A stretch of DNA of 53,339 nt. It comes from Clostridia bacterium. GTDB lineage: Bacteria; Bacillota; Clostridia; UBA1381. Every line of letters begins with the position of its first letter. Position 1 is the first letter of the stretch. Positions 32,155-40,662 of this stretch are shown here, piece by piece. The DNA lies in assembly GCA_017443895.1 (NCBI GenBank), contig JAFSXU010000046.1:1-53339 (forward strand), given 5' to 3'. Position numbers and translations under genes: made by a program. A model generated the notes under the pieces. The model was given only the letters and a program-made list of their open reading frames with translations, was not told the origin of the DNA and ran no database searches.

Positions 32155-34152
32155 TTATTTATTGTCAAGTCCCAAAGCGGTAGTTATATCCGATGAGCTG
32201 CGGTTTGGTGCGCAAACCATATCCCCTTCATTAAGACCGCTTATAATCTCGATATTCTGTCTGTCCGTAATTCCGGTTACTACCAAAACTGCCCTGTAGC
32301 CAGACGGCACATTCAAGTTTGTCGGGAGGTTTGACATATCGCCCTCCTCCGCTTTTTTGGGCTTTGGTGTCGGGGCTTTTTTATTTTTCTGTAAATCACC
32401 CGTATCCTCCGGTGCTTTTGTGGGAGCGGGTGTTGCTTTTTTGGTTTTTTGAGGCTTATCGCTCTTACCTGTTACAATATCGGTAACATCATTTTCACGC
32501 TTTTTACCGTCATCCTTTACAAAAACAACATTGCCCTTATTAAGAGCGGTAAGAGGAATTGACAATACATTATCCGCCTTTTGGACAATCACCTTCGCGT
32601 CACAGTTCATACCGGGCAAAAGCTCGCCATAGTTTGTAATTTCAACCTCAACGGTGTATGTGGTTACGCCGTTTTGATTTGTACCGTCAACAGGTACTTT
32701 TGTAATCTTTCCCCTAAACTCGCCCTCGCATGCATCTGCGCTGACCAATACATCCTGACCGACCTTTACATAGTCAATCTCTGTTTCATCAACCGAAATG
32801 CTGAATTTAAGGCTTGACATATCATAGATAACGCAAAGAGGCTCGGGGTTGTTCTGTAAATCTATCGTATCGCCCGATTTTGCGTTCTTTGTAACAACCG
32901 TTCCGTCAATCGGGGCATCAATAAGAAAATCGTCAACTGCGTCCTGCGCCTTATTAACCGCAAGCTTTGCATCGTCAAGTCCTAACTTGGCGTTCTTGAT
33001 ATTTGAATCCTGCGCAAATGTATCGTTTGCCAAAACCTGCTTTTCAAGCTGCATTACTGCATCGTTATATGAAAGCCTTGCATTTGACAAGGCTGTGTTT
33101 ACACTGTCAGAGTCTATATGGCAAAGCGTTTGACCGTTATATACCGCATCGCCGTCTGCAATGCTTAAATCTTGGATTTTACCGTTTGCCTTTGCAATAA
33201 TATTGGTTTCGTATATGTATTCAAAATTTGCCGTATTTGAGCATGCAACTCCGTTTACAACCGCACTGCCTATATCCCTTGTTGACAGTGCGCCCGGGTT
33301 ATCAAGCTCAATAGTTGCATACACTACCTTTGTATGCGCATTGCCCACAACGCTGTCTGAGGACACCTCGGTTACGCTTCCCCAAAGTTCATCAGATGAA
33401 CCTACGACATTTAACTGTGCGCCGGCGCCGACATAAACCGCACCTGCATCAAACTCATTAAATGGGAGTCTGATTTTCATATAACGGTCGCTGTAAATAT
33501 TTGCGATTGGCGTACCGACAGTTGCATTATCGCCGTTCTTTACATGCACCTTTGAAACCTTACCTGCAAAATCTGCTTTTGGATAGCAGTCATTATACGC
33601 TCTTTGTGCATCGTTTAGGGCGTTTTGCGCCTTTGATACGCCGTTTCTTACAGTATTTGTGGTATAGTTGTTTGTTGATACCGTAAGCGTTTTTTGCTTT
33701 ACCGCATCGACATACGCCTGCTGTGCTTTTGTAAGTGCATTCTGTGCGGAGCTTAAACTGTTTCTTGCAGTTTCATCATCAAATTGGTATAGCTTATCAC
33801 CCTTTTTTACCTTATCGCCCTCTTTAAAGTAATCTGCCTTTATATCGCCCGATTTTATTGTTGCGACATTGTAGGAGTCTTTAGGCTCAAGGTATGACGA
33901 GCCTGTTATGGTATTTTCTACATCCTGCCTGACAACCGCTATATCGGCATACAAATTCTTTACCGCATGGTTACTCTTTATACCGTTTGTTATGCCTACT
34001 ATGCAAAACAGCAGGGCAAGCGCCAAAACCGAACTGCCTGCGATTATGGCGGTCTTTTTCTTGTCCATACCGTTTATGAGCTTTTTTATATCGGGTTTCT
34101 TTTTTACCTTATCGCCCGATACTTTGGTGTTGTCTTTTTCATTTATATCCAA
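32155..34152 (-). CDS. Membrane fusion protein (HlyD/MacA-like) with duplicated lipoyl/coiled-coil units
   Basis: A 665-residue protein anchored by one segment (about 38-56, AGSSVLALALLFCIVGIT). Two lipoyl-like plus coiled-coil modules are visible: ATIKSGDIKADYFKEGDKVKKGDKLYQFDDETARNSLSSAQNAL, and later IIAKANGKIQDLSIADGDAVYNGQTLCHID. IDAPIDGTVVTKNAKSGDTI closes the second. MacA-type adaptors normally have one such unit and about 400 residues. A Lys/Pro/Thr-rich linker (ATPAPTKAPEDTG...) splits the C-terminal beta domain. Such adaptors usually work with an ABC transporter of the MacB/LolE type, but none is adjacent. The start is TTG 34152, eight bases after GGAGG. Confidence 0.85.
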   Translation of the reverse strand: MDINEKDNTKVSGDKVKKKPDIKKLINGMDKKKTAIIAGSSVLALALLFCIVGITNGIKSNHAVKNLYADIAVVRQDVENTITGSSYLEPKDSYNVATIKSGDIKADYFKEGDKVKKGDKLYQFDDETARNSLSSAQNALTKAQQAYVDAVKQKTLTVSTNNYTTNTVRNGVSKAQNALNDAQRAYNDCYPKADFAGKVSKVHVKNGDNATVGTPIANIYSDRYMKIRLPFNEFDAGAVYVGAGAQLNVVGSSDELWGSVTEVSSDSVVGNAHTKVVYATIELDNPGALSTRDIGSAVVNGVACSNTANFEYIYETNIIAKANGKIQDLSIADGDAVYNGQTLCHIDSDSVNTALSNARLSYNDAVMQLEKQVLANDTFAQDSNIKNAKLGLDDAKLAVNKAQDAVDDFLIDAPIDGTVVTKNAKSGDTIDLQNNPEPLCVIYDMSSLKFSISVDETEIDYVKVGQDVLVSADACEGEFRGKITKVPVDGTNQNGVTTYTVEVEITNYGELLPGMNCDAKVIVQKADNVLSIPLTALNKGNVVFVKDDGKKRENDVTDIVTGKSDKPQKTKKATPAPTKAPEDTGDLQKNKKAPTPKPKKAEEGDMSNLPTNLNVPSGYRAVLVVTGITDRQNIEIISGLNEGDMVCAPNRSSSDITTALGLDNK

Positions 34153-34173
34153 AGTCTATACCTCCAAGAAATT

Positions 34174-35103
34174 TTATATTGTCAAAAACCTTTTTATATT
34201 CTCAACTGCTGTATTTTTAAAATCCTCATACGGATTAAGATGAATAATCCTATCATCACGCCGAAACCATGTAAGCTGGCGCTTTGCATAGTTACGGCTC
34301 GCTTGCTTTATCTTTGAAATTGCCTCCTCTAAACTGCATTTACTATCAAGGTATTCTATAATCTCCTTATAGCCAATACCCTGCATACTCTGCATTTGTT
34401 TGTTACAGCCCATATCCATAAGGCTCTTTACCTCGTCAATAAGCCCCATATCTATCATTATATCAACTCTTTTGTTTATCCTCTCATAAAGCACCTCACG
34501 GTCATAATCAATCATAAACATAAGGGGCAGATAACGGCTCTCGATGTTTTTAGTTTCCTCGTTATGCTCGGATATGGGGACTCCGCAAAGTTTATAAAAC
34601 TCAATCGCACGGATAATGCGCTTTATGTTGTTTGGGTGAAGAGTTTTAGCACTTGTCGGGTCAAATTCAGCTAACATTTCAATAAGCTTTTCCCCGCCCT
34701 GCTCTTTTGCAATTTCAAAAAGCTCTGCTCTTAACTTCATATCAGCTTTCATTTCGGTAAAGGTTACATCGTTTATTACCGAATTTATATAAAGTCCCGT
34801 GCCACCGCACATTACAGGCAGTTTGCCACGCTCTGTAATATCCTTTATAACCCCGTGCGCGTCGGCGCAGTAGTCTGCAACGCTGTAGCTGTCCGTTGGC
34901 GATACAAAATCAATAAGATGATGAGGCGCCTTTGCCCGCTCCTCATGCGTCGGCTTTGCAGTACCTATGTCCATATGCTTATAAATCTGCATACTGTCGG
35001 CAGATACTATTTCTCCGTCAAACGAGAGTGCAATATCAATCGCAAGAGCTGTTTTACCTGATGCGGTGGGTCCCAAAACCACTATTATCGGGATTTTTGT
35101 CAT
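34174..35103 (-). CDS. miaA: tRNA dimethylallyltransferase MiaA
   Basis: A 309-residue enzyme that adds a dimethylallyl group to N6 of A37 in tRNAs reading UNN codons. The P-loop is VLGPTASGKTAL (11-18), followed by SADSMQIYKHMDIGTAKP, HHLIDFVSPTDSYSVADY, PVMCGGTGLYINS and, near the C-terminus, IKQASRNYAKRQLTWFRRD. Its start overlaps the mutL stop by 4 bp. MiaB, encoded in the same gene series, thiolates the product. Confidence 0.97.
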   Translation of the reverse strand: MTKIPIIVVLGPTASGKTALAIDIALSFDGEIVSADSMQIYKHMDIGTAKPTHEERAKAPHHLIDFVSPTDSYSVADYCADAHGVIKDITERGKLPVMCGGTGLYINSVINDVTFTEMKADMKLRAELFEIAKEQGGEKLIEMLAEFDPTSAKTLHPNNIKRIIRAIEFYKLCGVPISEHNEETKNIESRYLPLMFMIDYDREVLYERINKRVDIMIDMGLIDEVKSLMDMGCNKQMQSMQGIGYKEIIEYLDSKCSLEEAISKIKQASRNYAKRQLTWFRRDDRIIHLNPYEDFKNTAVENIKRFLTI

Positions 35104-37097
35104 ACTATCCGTCCAAACTCCTTTTCAAGTTCTTTTTTAGACATTGTTATAACTATCGGTCTGCCGTGCGGACAGGTGTTTATATTTTGAAGGCTTAAAA
35201 CATTTTTAAGCAGGGTTTTCATTTCGTCCTCGCTCATTTTATGGTTTGCCTTTATTGCGCTCTTACAGGCAATGGTATATAAAAGGCGTTGCTGTTTTTC
35301 GGTTATTACCTCTTTTTTCTGAGCATTTTGGATAAGCTCCAATACCAAATCCTCAACCTCGCCCAGCTCTACCTCGCCCGGCACCGCACGGACTAAAACC
35401 GTATTATCGCCAAAATTATCACATTCAAAGCCCATTTGAGATAGGGTTTCGGCTATACTCTCAAATGCAGAATATTCCTCGCCCGTCATAGTTATTACTA
35501 CAGGCTCAATAAGCATTTGTGAAAATACGGATTTATTTTCTAAATCTTTTTTTAGCTCCTCGAATTTTAACCGTTCATGTGCGGCGTGCTGGTCAACGAT
35601 AAGCATTTTATCGCCCTTTTGCGCAATTATATAGGTGTCAAACACCTGACCTACTATTTCAAAATACTCATCAATAAAAACATTCTCTGTCCTTGTATCT
35701 TTCGGTGTCTGTTTTATAGCCTCTGGCTCTTTAATCTGAGGCTGTGCCTCCTCTATATCGGACACGGCAGGTGCTACAGGTGTATTCGGTATATCGGGTG
35801 TTATAAGCGGTGTGTATTCCTTTTTCGGCTCGCTTACAAAATTACCCTTTACAGGCGGTTTGTATGCATTTACCGCCTTGTCCTCTACGGTATTATCCGT
35901 CTTTTTGCTTACCAAAAACGGATTTTGCTTTGGGTTATAGTTTGGAGTCTCAGGCCGTCTTGTAAGCTGTGATACAGGCGTATCGTGCTTCTTTTGAAAA
36001 CCGCTTGCCTTATCACGGGGCAAATTCTTTACCATATCGCCAATATATAGCTGTTCTTTTGGTGTATCCTTTTTAAATACGCTCTCTCGCTCAATTTCGG
36101 GGACATTTGCCTCCTGATAAATTGCATTTTTAATGCCGTAATATACACAGTGGTAAATATCCTTTTCGTTTGAAAATTTCACCTCTAACTTTGTCGGGTG
36201 TACATTTATATCAACAAGTTCGGGGTTAATCACAAGATTTAAAACAGCAACAGGGAATTTACCTATCATTACCTGGTTTTTATACGCCTCCTCAACCGCG
36301 CGGATAATAAGCGGACTTTTTATATATCTTTGGTTTACAAAATAGCTCTGGTAATTTCTGTTCGGTCTTGAAACATTTCCCGTTCCTGCAAGACCTATAA
36401 CCTTTATCCCCTCAAACTCATATGAAACCTCCTTCATATGCTGTGCATAGTCCTTGCCGTATACGGTGTAGACAGCATTTAAAAGAGAGTTATCGCCTGA
36501 TGAGAATAATTTTTCCTTGCCGTTTATTATAAGCTTAAACGATATTTCAGGGTGCGCAAGTATGAACTTTGTCATAATATCGGTTATATACCCTGCCTCG
36601 GTTGTGTCTTTTTTAAGGAATTTAAGCCTTGCAGGGGTGTTATAAAATAAATCCTCAACTATAATGCTTGTTCCGTCGGGTACTCCTGCATCGGCTGACG
36701 ATAATATTTCGCCACCCATACAAGTTACCAAAATTCCCTCTGTATCCTCTCGCCTTTTTGTGCTAAGACTTACCTTTGCAACCGCTCCTATACTTGACAT
36801 TGCCTCACCGCGAAAGCCTAATGTGTATATTGCATTTAGGTCATTGTCGGTTTGAATTTTACTTGTGGCATGGCGCAAAAAGCAGAGCCTTGCATCGTCA
36901 GGGCTCATGCCGATACCGTTATCCGTTACACGCATAAAGGTTGCTCCGCCGTTTTTTATCTCAACGGTTATTCTTGTACTCTTTGCATCAATGCTGTTTT
37001 CAACAAGCTCCTTTATGACGCTTTGAGGCCTCTCAACTACCTCGCCTGCGGCAATCTTGTTTGAAAGCTCACTGTCAAGAATATGTATAATTCCCAT
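35100..37097 (-). CDS. mutL: DNA mismatch repair protein MutL
   Basis: A 665-residue GHKL ATPase of mismatch repair. The N-terminal ATPase motifs are ELVENSIDAKSTRI, TDNGIGM and GFRGEAMSSIGAV; the linker (about 355-470) is long and Pro/Lys-rich. The C-terminal dimerisation domain has DQHAAHERLKFEEL, the metal-binding motif of MutL proteins with nicking activity, plus ACKSAIKANHKMS and CPHGRP. This fits organisms without MutH. GGAGA lies just ahead of the ATG. About 395 bp of repeats separate it from mutS. Confidence 0.97.
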   Translation of the reverse strand: MGIIHILDSELSNKIAAGEVVERPQSVIKELVENSIDAKSTRITVEIKNGGATFMRVTDNGIGMSPDDARLCFLRHATSKIQTDNDLNAIYTLGFRGEAMSSIGAVAKVSLSTKRREDTEGILVTCMGGEILSSADAGVPDGTSIIVEDLFYNTPARLKFLKKDTTEAGYITDIMTKFILAHPEISFKLIINGKEKLFSSGDNSLLNAVYTVYGKDYAQHMKEVSYEFEGIKVIGLAGTGNVSRPNRNYQSYFVNQRYIKSPLIIRAVEEAYKNQVMIGKFPVAVLNLVINPELVDINVHPTKLEVKFSNEKDIYHCVYYGIKNAIYQEANVPEIERESVFKKDTPKEQLYIGDMVKNLPRDKASGFQKKHDTPVSQLTRRPETPNYNPKQNPFLVSKKTDNTVEDKAVNAYKPPVKGNFVSEPKKEYTPLITPDIPNTPVAPAVSDIEEAQPQIKEPEAIKQTPKDTRTENVFIDEYFEIVGQVFDTYIIAQKGDKMLIVDQHAAHERLKFEELKKDLENKSVFSQMLIEPVVITMTGEEYSAFESIAETLSQMGFECDNFGDNTVLVRAVPGEVELGEVEDLVLELIQNAQKKEVITEKQQRLLYTIACKSAIKANHKMSEDEMKTLLKNVLSLQNINTCPHGRPIVITMSKKELEKEFGRIV

Positions 37098-37117
37098 ATG
37101 TTTCTCCGTTTATATTA

Positions 37118-37285
37118 TAAATTTTGGTTTATATGCGTAAATGGGTATCGAAATTTGTAGGGGAGGGTTTCCATGCCCTCCCGTTCCCAATATGCGTTGT
37201 CGGGGATGCGGACAGGCACAGAGACCTGTCCCTACACCTCATATCAATTTACGATTTTTTAATTAGTACGCCAAACCAAAATTTA
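37118..37285. repeat. Inverted-repeat element (TAAATTTTGGTTTA family), copy 3
   Basis: 168 bp, same orientation and nearly the same sequence as copy 1 (16702-16870), including both hairpins and the AATATGCGTTGTCGGGG linker. The right end is CAAACCAAAATTTA, one base off the perfect arm. It lies in the mutS-mutL gap, next to a cloverleaf-like element. Confidence 0.88.
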
Positions 37286-37333
37286 CAAAATCAATAATTT
37301 TACAATTCGCTGCTTATCACCCGTTTATGACGG

Positions 37334-37490
37334 GTCAGAAGCAAGAAGGTCACCGTTTTAAGCGAGTGGTGCTGTTTATGCACCGCAAAGATGTGCGGCA
37401 GCCGTTAGGCTGACTTTTGACTTTGTCAAAAGTTGCTGACCGTCAGATACCGCCCCGAGTGCAAAACGGTGAGATTCGACGCTTATCACC
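37334..37490. repeat. Cloverleaf-like intergenic element, copy 2 (mutS-mutL gap)
   Basis: Closely similar to 7915-8082 throughout, with the same three hairpins. Its outer ends differ in a paired way: TGACGGGTCAGAAGC (from about 37328) opposite GCTTATCACCCGTCA, so the closing stem is kept although the bases changed. Compensated ends argue that the fold, not the sequence, is preserved. Confidence 0.8.
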
Positions 37491-37492
37491 CG

Positions 37493-40090
37493 TCACACAT
37501 TTTTGGCTTTTTTGGATAACTCGTATAACTTATTCATTGCCTCAATCGGCGTAAATGTGGTAACATCCATGTTTGCAAGCTCATCGGCAATTTCTTTGGC
37601 GGTATTGTCAAAGAAATCAATCTGGTCGCTTATAACCTCTTCCTTTTCATGCCTTGAAGCGTTATCCATATCGCCCGATTCAACTTTTTGTAAAACCCGC
37701 TTTGCGGATGCAATTACCTCTTTTGGAACACCTGCCAGAGCCGCCACTTCAATACCGTAGCTGTCGTCCGTTCCGCCTCTTATAATCTTTCTTAAAAATG
37801 TTATATCATCGCCACGCTTTTTAACGGCGATTGAATAGTTCTTTGCGCCGTCAAGCTCGCCCTCAAGCGTGCAAAGCTCATGATAATGCGTTGCAAACAA
37901 TGTTTTTGCGCCGATTTTTTTCTTGTTGTGAACATACTCGGCAACCGCCCACGCAATGGAAAGCCCGTCAAAGGTTGATGTACCTCTGCCTATCTCGTCA
38001 AGAATTATCAGAGATTTTGCGGTTGCATTTCTTAAAATATGCGAAACCTCGTTCATTTCAAGCATAAATGTACTCTGTCCCGAAGCAATATCGTCAGACG
38101 CGCCTATTCGGGTAAATATTTTATCCACAATTCCTATCCTTGCAGATGATGCAGGAACAAACGAGCCTATTTGTGCCATAAGCGTAATTAAGGCAACCTG
38201 GCGCATATATGTAGATTTACCTGCCATATTCGGGCCTGTTATAATAAGAAGTCTGTCGGTGTCGGTATTTAAGTCCGTGTCGTTTGGCACAAACAACTCC
38301 TTTGCCATTTTCTCAACAACGGGGTGTCTGCCGTCTTTTACGGTGATTTCGCCCTTATCGTCAATCTGAGGCATTACATAGTTATTCTTATACGCAACCT
38401 CAGCCAATGACGAGAGCGTATCGGCTATTGCAATAATTTGGGCGACTCTTTTTAATCTTTCCGTATCCTCGGCAAGTTTTTTGCGTATCTGTTCAAACAC
38501 ATAGCTTTCAAGCGCAATAACCCTCTCAGATGCGCCAAGGATTGTGTTTTCAAGCTCCTTTAGCTTCGGGGTTATGTAGCGCTCTGCATTTGCAAGCGTC
38601 TGTTTTCTTACATAGTAATCGGGCACGGTGAAATTTGCGCTCTTTCCTACCTCGATATAGTAACCGAATACCTTGTTGTAGCCAACCTTTAATTTTTGCA
38701 GTCCTGTTTTTTCCTTTTCCTCTGCCTCAACCTGCGCAAGCCAGCTTTTTCCGTCCTTCATTGCAAGACGAAGCTTGTCAATCTCCTCATTAAAGCCTGT
38801 TTTTATAACGCCGCCATCTCTTAAATGCACAGGCGGTTCGTCTTTTATCGACCGCTCCAAAAGGCTGTACACATCTTCAAGCATATCAAAGCCAAGACTC
38901 ATAGAGCTTAGCATTTCAGACTTTGCTTGGGATAGTATGTTTTGAAGCTCCGGCAAAATTGACAAAGTCATTTTAAGAGCTATAAGGTCTCTTGGGTTTA
39001 AGGAGTTTAGAGAAAGCCTGCTTATAATTCGTGAAATATCGTAGGTTTTATTTAAAACACCTCTTAACTCGTCACGGAGCATTATGTTTTTTGTAAGCTC
39101 CTCTACAGATGTCAGGCGCTTATTTATTTCCAAAACATTTAAAAGCGGTTTTTCAACCCATTGCTTTAGTAGCCTTGCACCCATGGATGTACAGGTCTTA
39201 TCAAGCACCCACAAAAGAGTACCGCGCTTTTGCTTATCACGCATGGTTTCTGTTATTTCAAGATTACGGCGCGTTGCGGCGTCTAAGTCCATATACTGCT
39301 CAACATCGTAAACAGAAACGGTATTTATATAGCCAATAGTCTGTTTTTGTGCGTATTCAAGGTATCTTAGCATTACCCCGACCGCAACAACGGCGCATGG
39401 CTTATCGGCTAAATTAAGCTCGCCAAGGTCGGTTTTATTAAACTGCGCAAGGATTTTTCCCTTTAGCGCGGTATCGTCAAAAAATTCATCCTCCTGCTCG
39501 TCGGGAGTTATGGAAAACCTAAGCTCGATAGGCGTATTTAGTGCCTTTCCCGCATTGTGGTTTAGAATTATCTCCCTTGGCTCATACCTCGCAATCTCGT
39601 TTATAACACTGTCTGATGAGGATATTTCGGTTACAAATATCTCGCCCGTTGAAATGTCGGATACCGCAAAGCCGTATTTTTTCGTGTCCGAAAAAACGAC
39701 CGCCAAATAGTTATTGTTCTTATCGTCTAAAAGCTCCTCGTCGATTACCGTACCCGGTGTTACAACTCTTATAACCTCACGCTTTACAATGCCCTTTGCC
39801 GACTTTGGGTCCTCTACCTGCTCGCATATTGCAACCTTGTAGCCACGCTGTATGAGCTTTTGTATATACGAGGTGGCGCTGTGAAACGGTACACCGCACA
39901 TGGGCGCACGCTCGGATAAACCACAGTCCTTGCCTGTCAGAGTTATTTCAAGCTCACGGGAGGCAACAATGGCGTCGTCAAAAAACATCTCGTAAAAATC
40001 TCCCAGACGATAGAAGAGAATGCAGTCTGAATATTCATTTTTCGTTTGTAAATATTGCACCATCATAGGTGTCATTTGTTCCTTTGCCAT
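37493..40090 (-). CDS. mutS: DNA mismatch repair protein MutS
   Basis: An 865-residue mismatch-recognition ATPase. The F-x-E mismatch wedge is in RLGDFYEMFFDDA (F32, E34); the connector and lever domains follow; the ATPase domain shows ITGPNMAGKSTYMRQVALI, LEMNEVSHILRNA, LIILDEIGRGTSTFDGLSIAWA and LFATHYHELC. Length and domain order are normal for MutS1. ATG 40090 was kept as start; ATG 40075, which has a closer AAAGGA, is a possible alternative and would remove five residues. Confidence 0.97.
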   Translation of the reverse strand: MAKEQMTPMMVQYLQTKNEYSDCILFYRLGDFYEMFFDDAIVASRELEITLTGKDCGLSERAPMCGVPFHSATSYIQKLIQRGYKVAICEQVEDPKSAKGIVKREVIRVVTPGTVIDEELLDDKNNNYLAVVFSDTKKYGFAVSDISTGEIFVTEISSSDSVINEIARYEPREIILNHNAGKALNTPIELRFSITPDEQEDEFFDDTALKGKILAQFNKTDLGELNLADKPCAVVAVGVMLRYLEYAQKQTIGYINTVSVYDVEQYMDLDAATRRNLEITETMRDKQKRGTLLWVLDKTCTSMGARLLKQWVEKPLLNVLEINKRLTSVEELTKNIMLRDELRGVLNKTYDISRIISRLSLNSLNPRDLIALKMTLSILPELQNILSQAKSEMLSSMSLGFDMLEDVYSLLERSIKDEPPVHLRDGGVIKTGFNEEIDKLRLAMKDGKSWLAQVEAEEKEKTGLQKLKVGYNKVFGYYIEVGKSANFTVPDYYVRKQTLANAERYITPKLKELENTILGASERVIALESYVFEQIRKKLAEDTERLKRVAQIIAIADTLSSLAEVAYKNNYVMPQIDDKGEITVKDGRHPVVEKMAKELFVPNDTDLNTDTDRLLIITGPNMAGKSTYMRQVALITLMAQIGSFVPASSARIGIVDKIFTRIGASDDIASGQSTFMLEMNEVSHILRNATAKSLIILDEIGRGTSTFDGLSIAWAVAEYVHNKKKIGAKTLFATHYHELCTLEGELDGAKNYSIAVKKRGDDITFLRKIIRGGTDDSYGIEVAALAGVPKEVIASAKRVLQKVESGDMDNASRHEKEEVISDQIDFFDNTAKEIADELANMDVTTFTPIEAMNKLYELSKKAKNV

Positions 40091-40194
40091 ACCGCTAACT
40101 ATTGTCCTTTCTGAGATTTTAATTATTTTACCTTAATTATAAAAAATATTAAAAGTCAATCCATTGGCTTTTTTTCAAAACAGGTTGCTGTTTT

Positions 40195-40258
40195 GATGTT
40201 AGGGTGCTGTATACAGATACCGCCCCTAACGAAAAACAGTAAGATGTGCAGAAAAAAG
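40195..40258. repeat. Fragment of the cloverleaf-like element
   Basis: The sequence around CAGATACCGCCCCTAACG...CAGTAAGATG matches the right part of the elements at 8030-8065 and 37440-37475, with GTTAGGG and CCCTAAC forming a closing stem. The three-hairpin centre is missing. It lies between the YlbF-like gene and mutS. Confidence 0.6.
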
Positions 40259-40259
40259 G

Positions 40260-40640
40260 TCAATGGCAGCCGCCACATGTACTACAGTCATGTGTGCAGT
40301 TTGGATCCTGGCCTGTTATATAGTAGTTTAACATCTGGTTCATTTTTTGAACGAGAAGGTCAAACTCACGCTTTCTATCAACATAATTTTGAATGGTCTC
40401 GGATTTTTTAACCATTTCTTCAAATGCCTCGGTATTTTTCTTAATTGCCTCGGTTCTCTCTAACTTGCCGTTTTGCATATCGCGGGCAAGGTTCATACGG
40501 GTTATGTTATATTCCTGCATAAGAGTTGCCGCTTCCTCGTCCTGGCTCTGCAAAAGTTCTGCCTCTTTAAACTTCTTCATTTCCTCAGAGGCAACAATTG
40601 CCTCGCCCAATTCTCTTGCTTTTTCCATTACATCTGACAT
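40260..40640 (-). CDS. YlbF/YmcA-family protein with a four-cysteine tail
   Basis: A 126-residue helical protein of the YlbF/YmcA (RicF/RicA) family: MEKARELGEAIVASEEMKKFKEAE, an acidic middle and YVDRKREFDLLVQKMNQMLNYYITG. In Bacillus, YlbF, YmcA and YaaT form a complex that carries iron-sulfur clusters and affects RNase Y-dependent mRNA processing. The C-terminus here ends in a cysteine cluster C115-x3-C119-x2-C122-x2-C125 plus a final His, a likely metal or Fe-S site. The gene follows miaB, as ymcA follows ymcB(miaB) in Bacillus. AAAGGAAG precedes the ATG. Confidence 0.88.
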   Translation of the reverse strand: MSDVMEKARELGEAIVASEEMKKFKEAELLQSQDEEAATLMQEYNITRMNLARDMQNGKLERTEAIKKNTEAFEEMVKKSETIQNYVDRKREFDLLVQKMNQMLNYYITGQDPNCTHDCSTCGGCH

Positions 40641-40662
40641 TTTATATACTTCCTTTCGTGTA

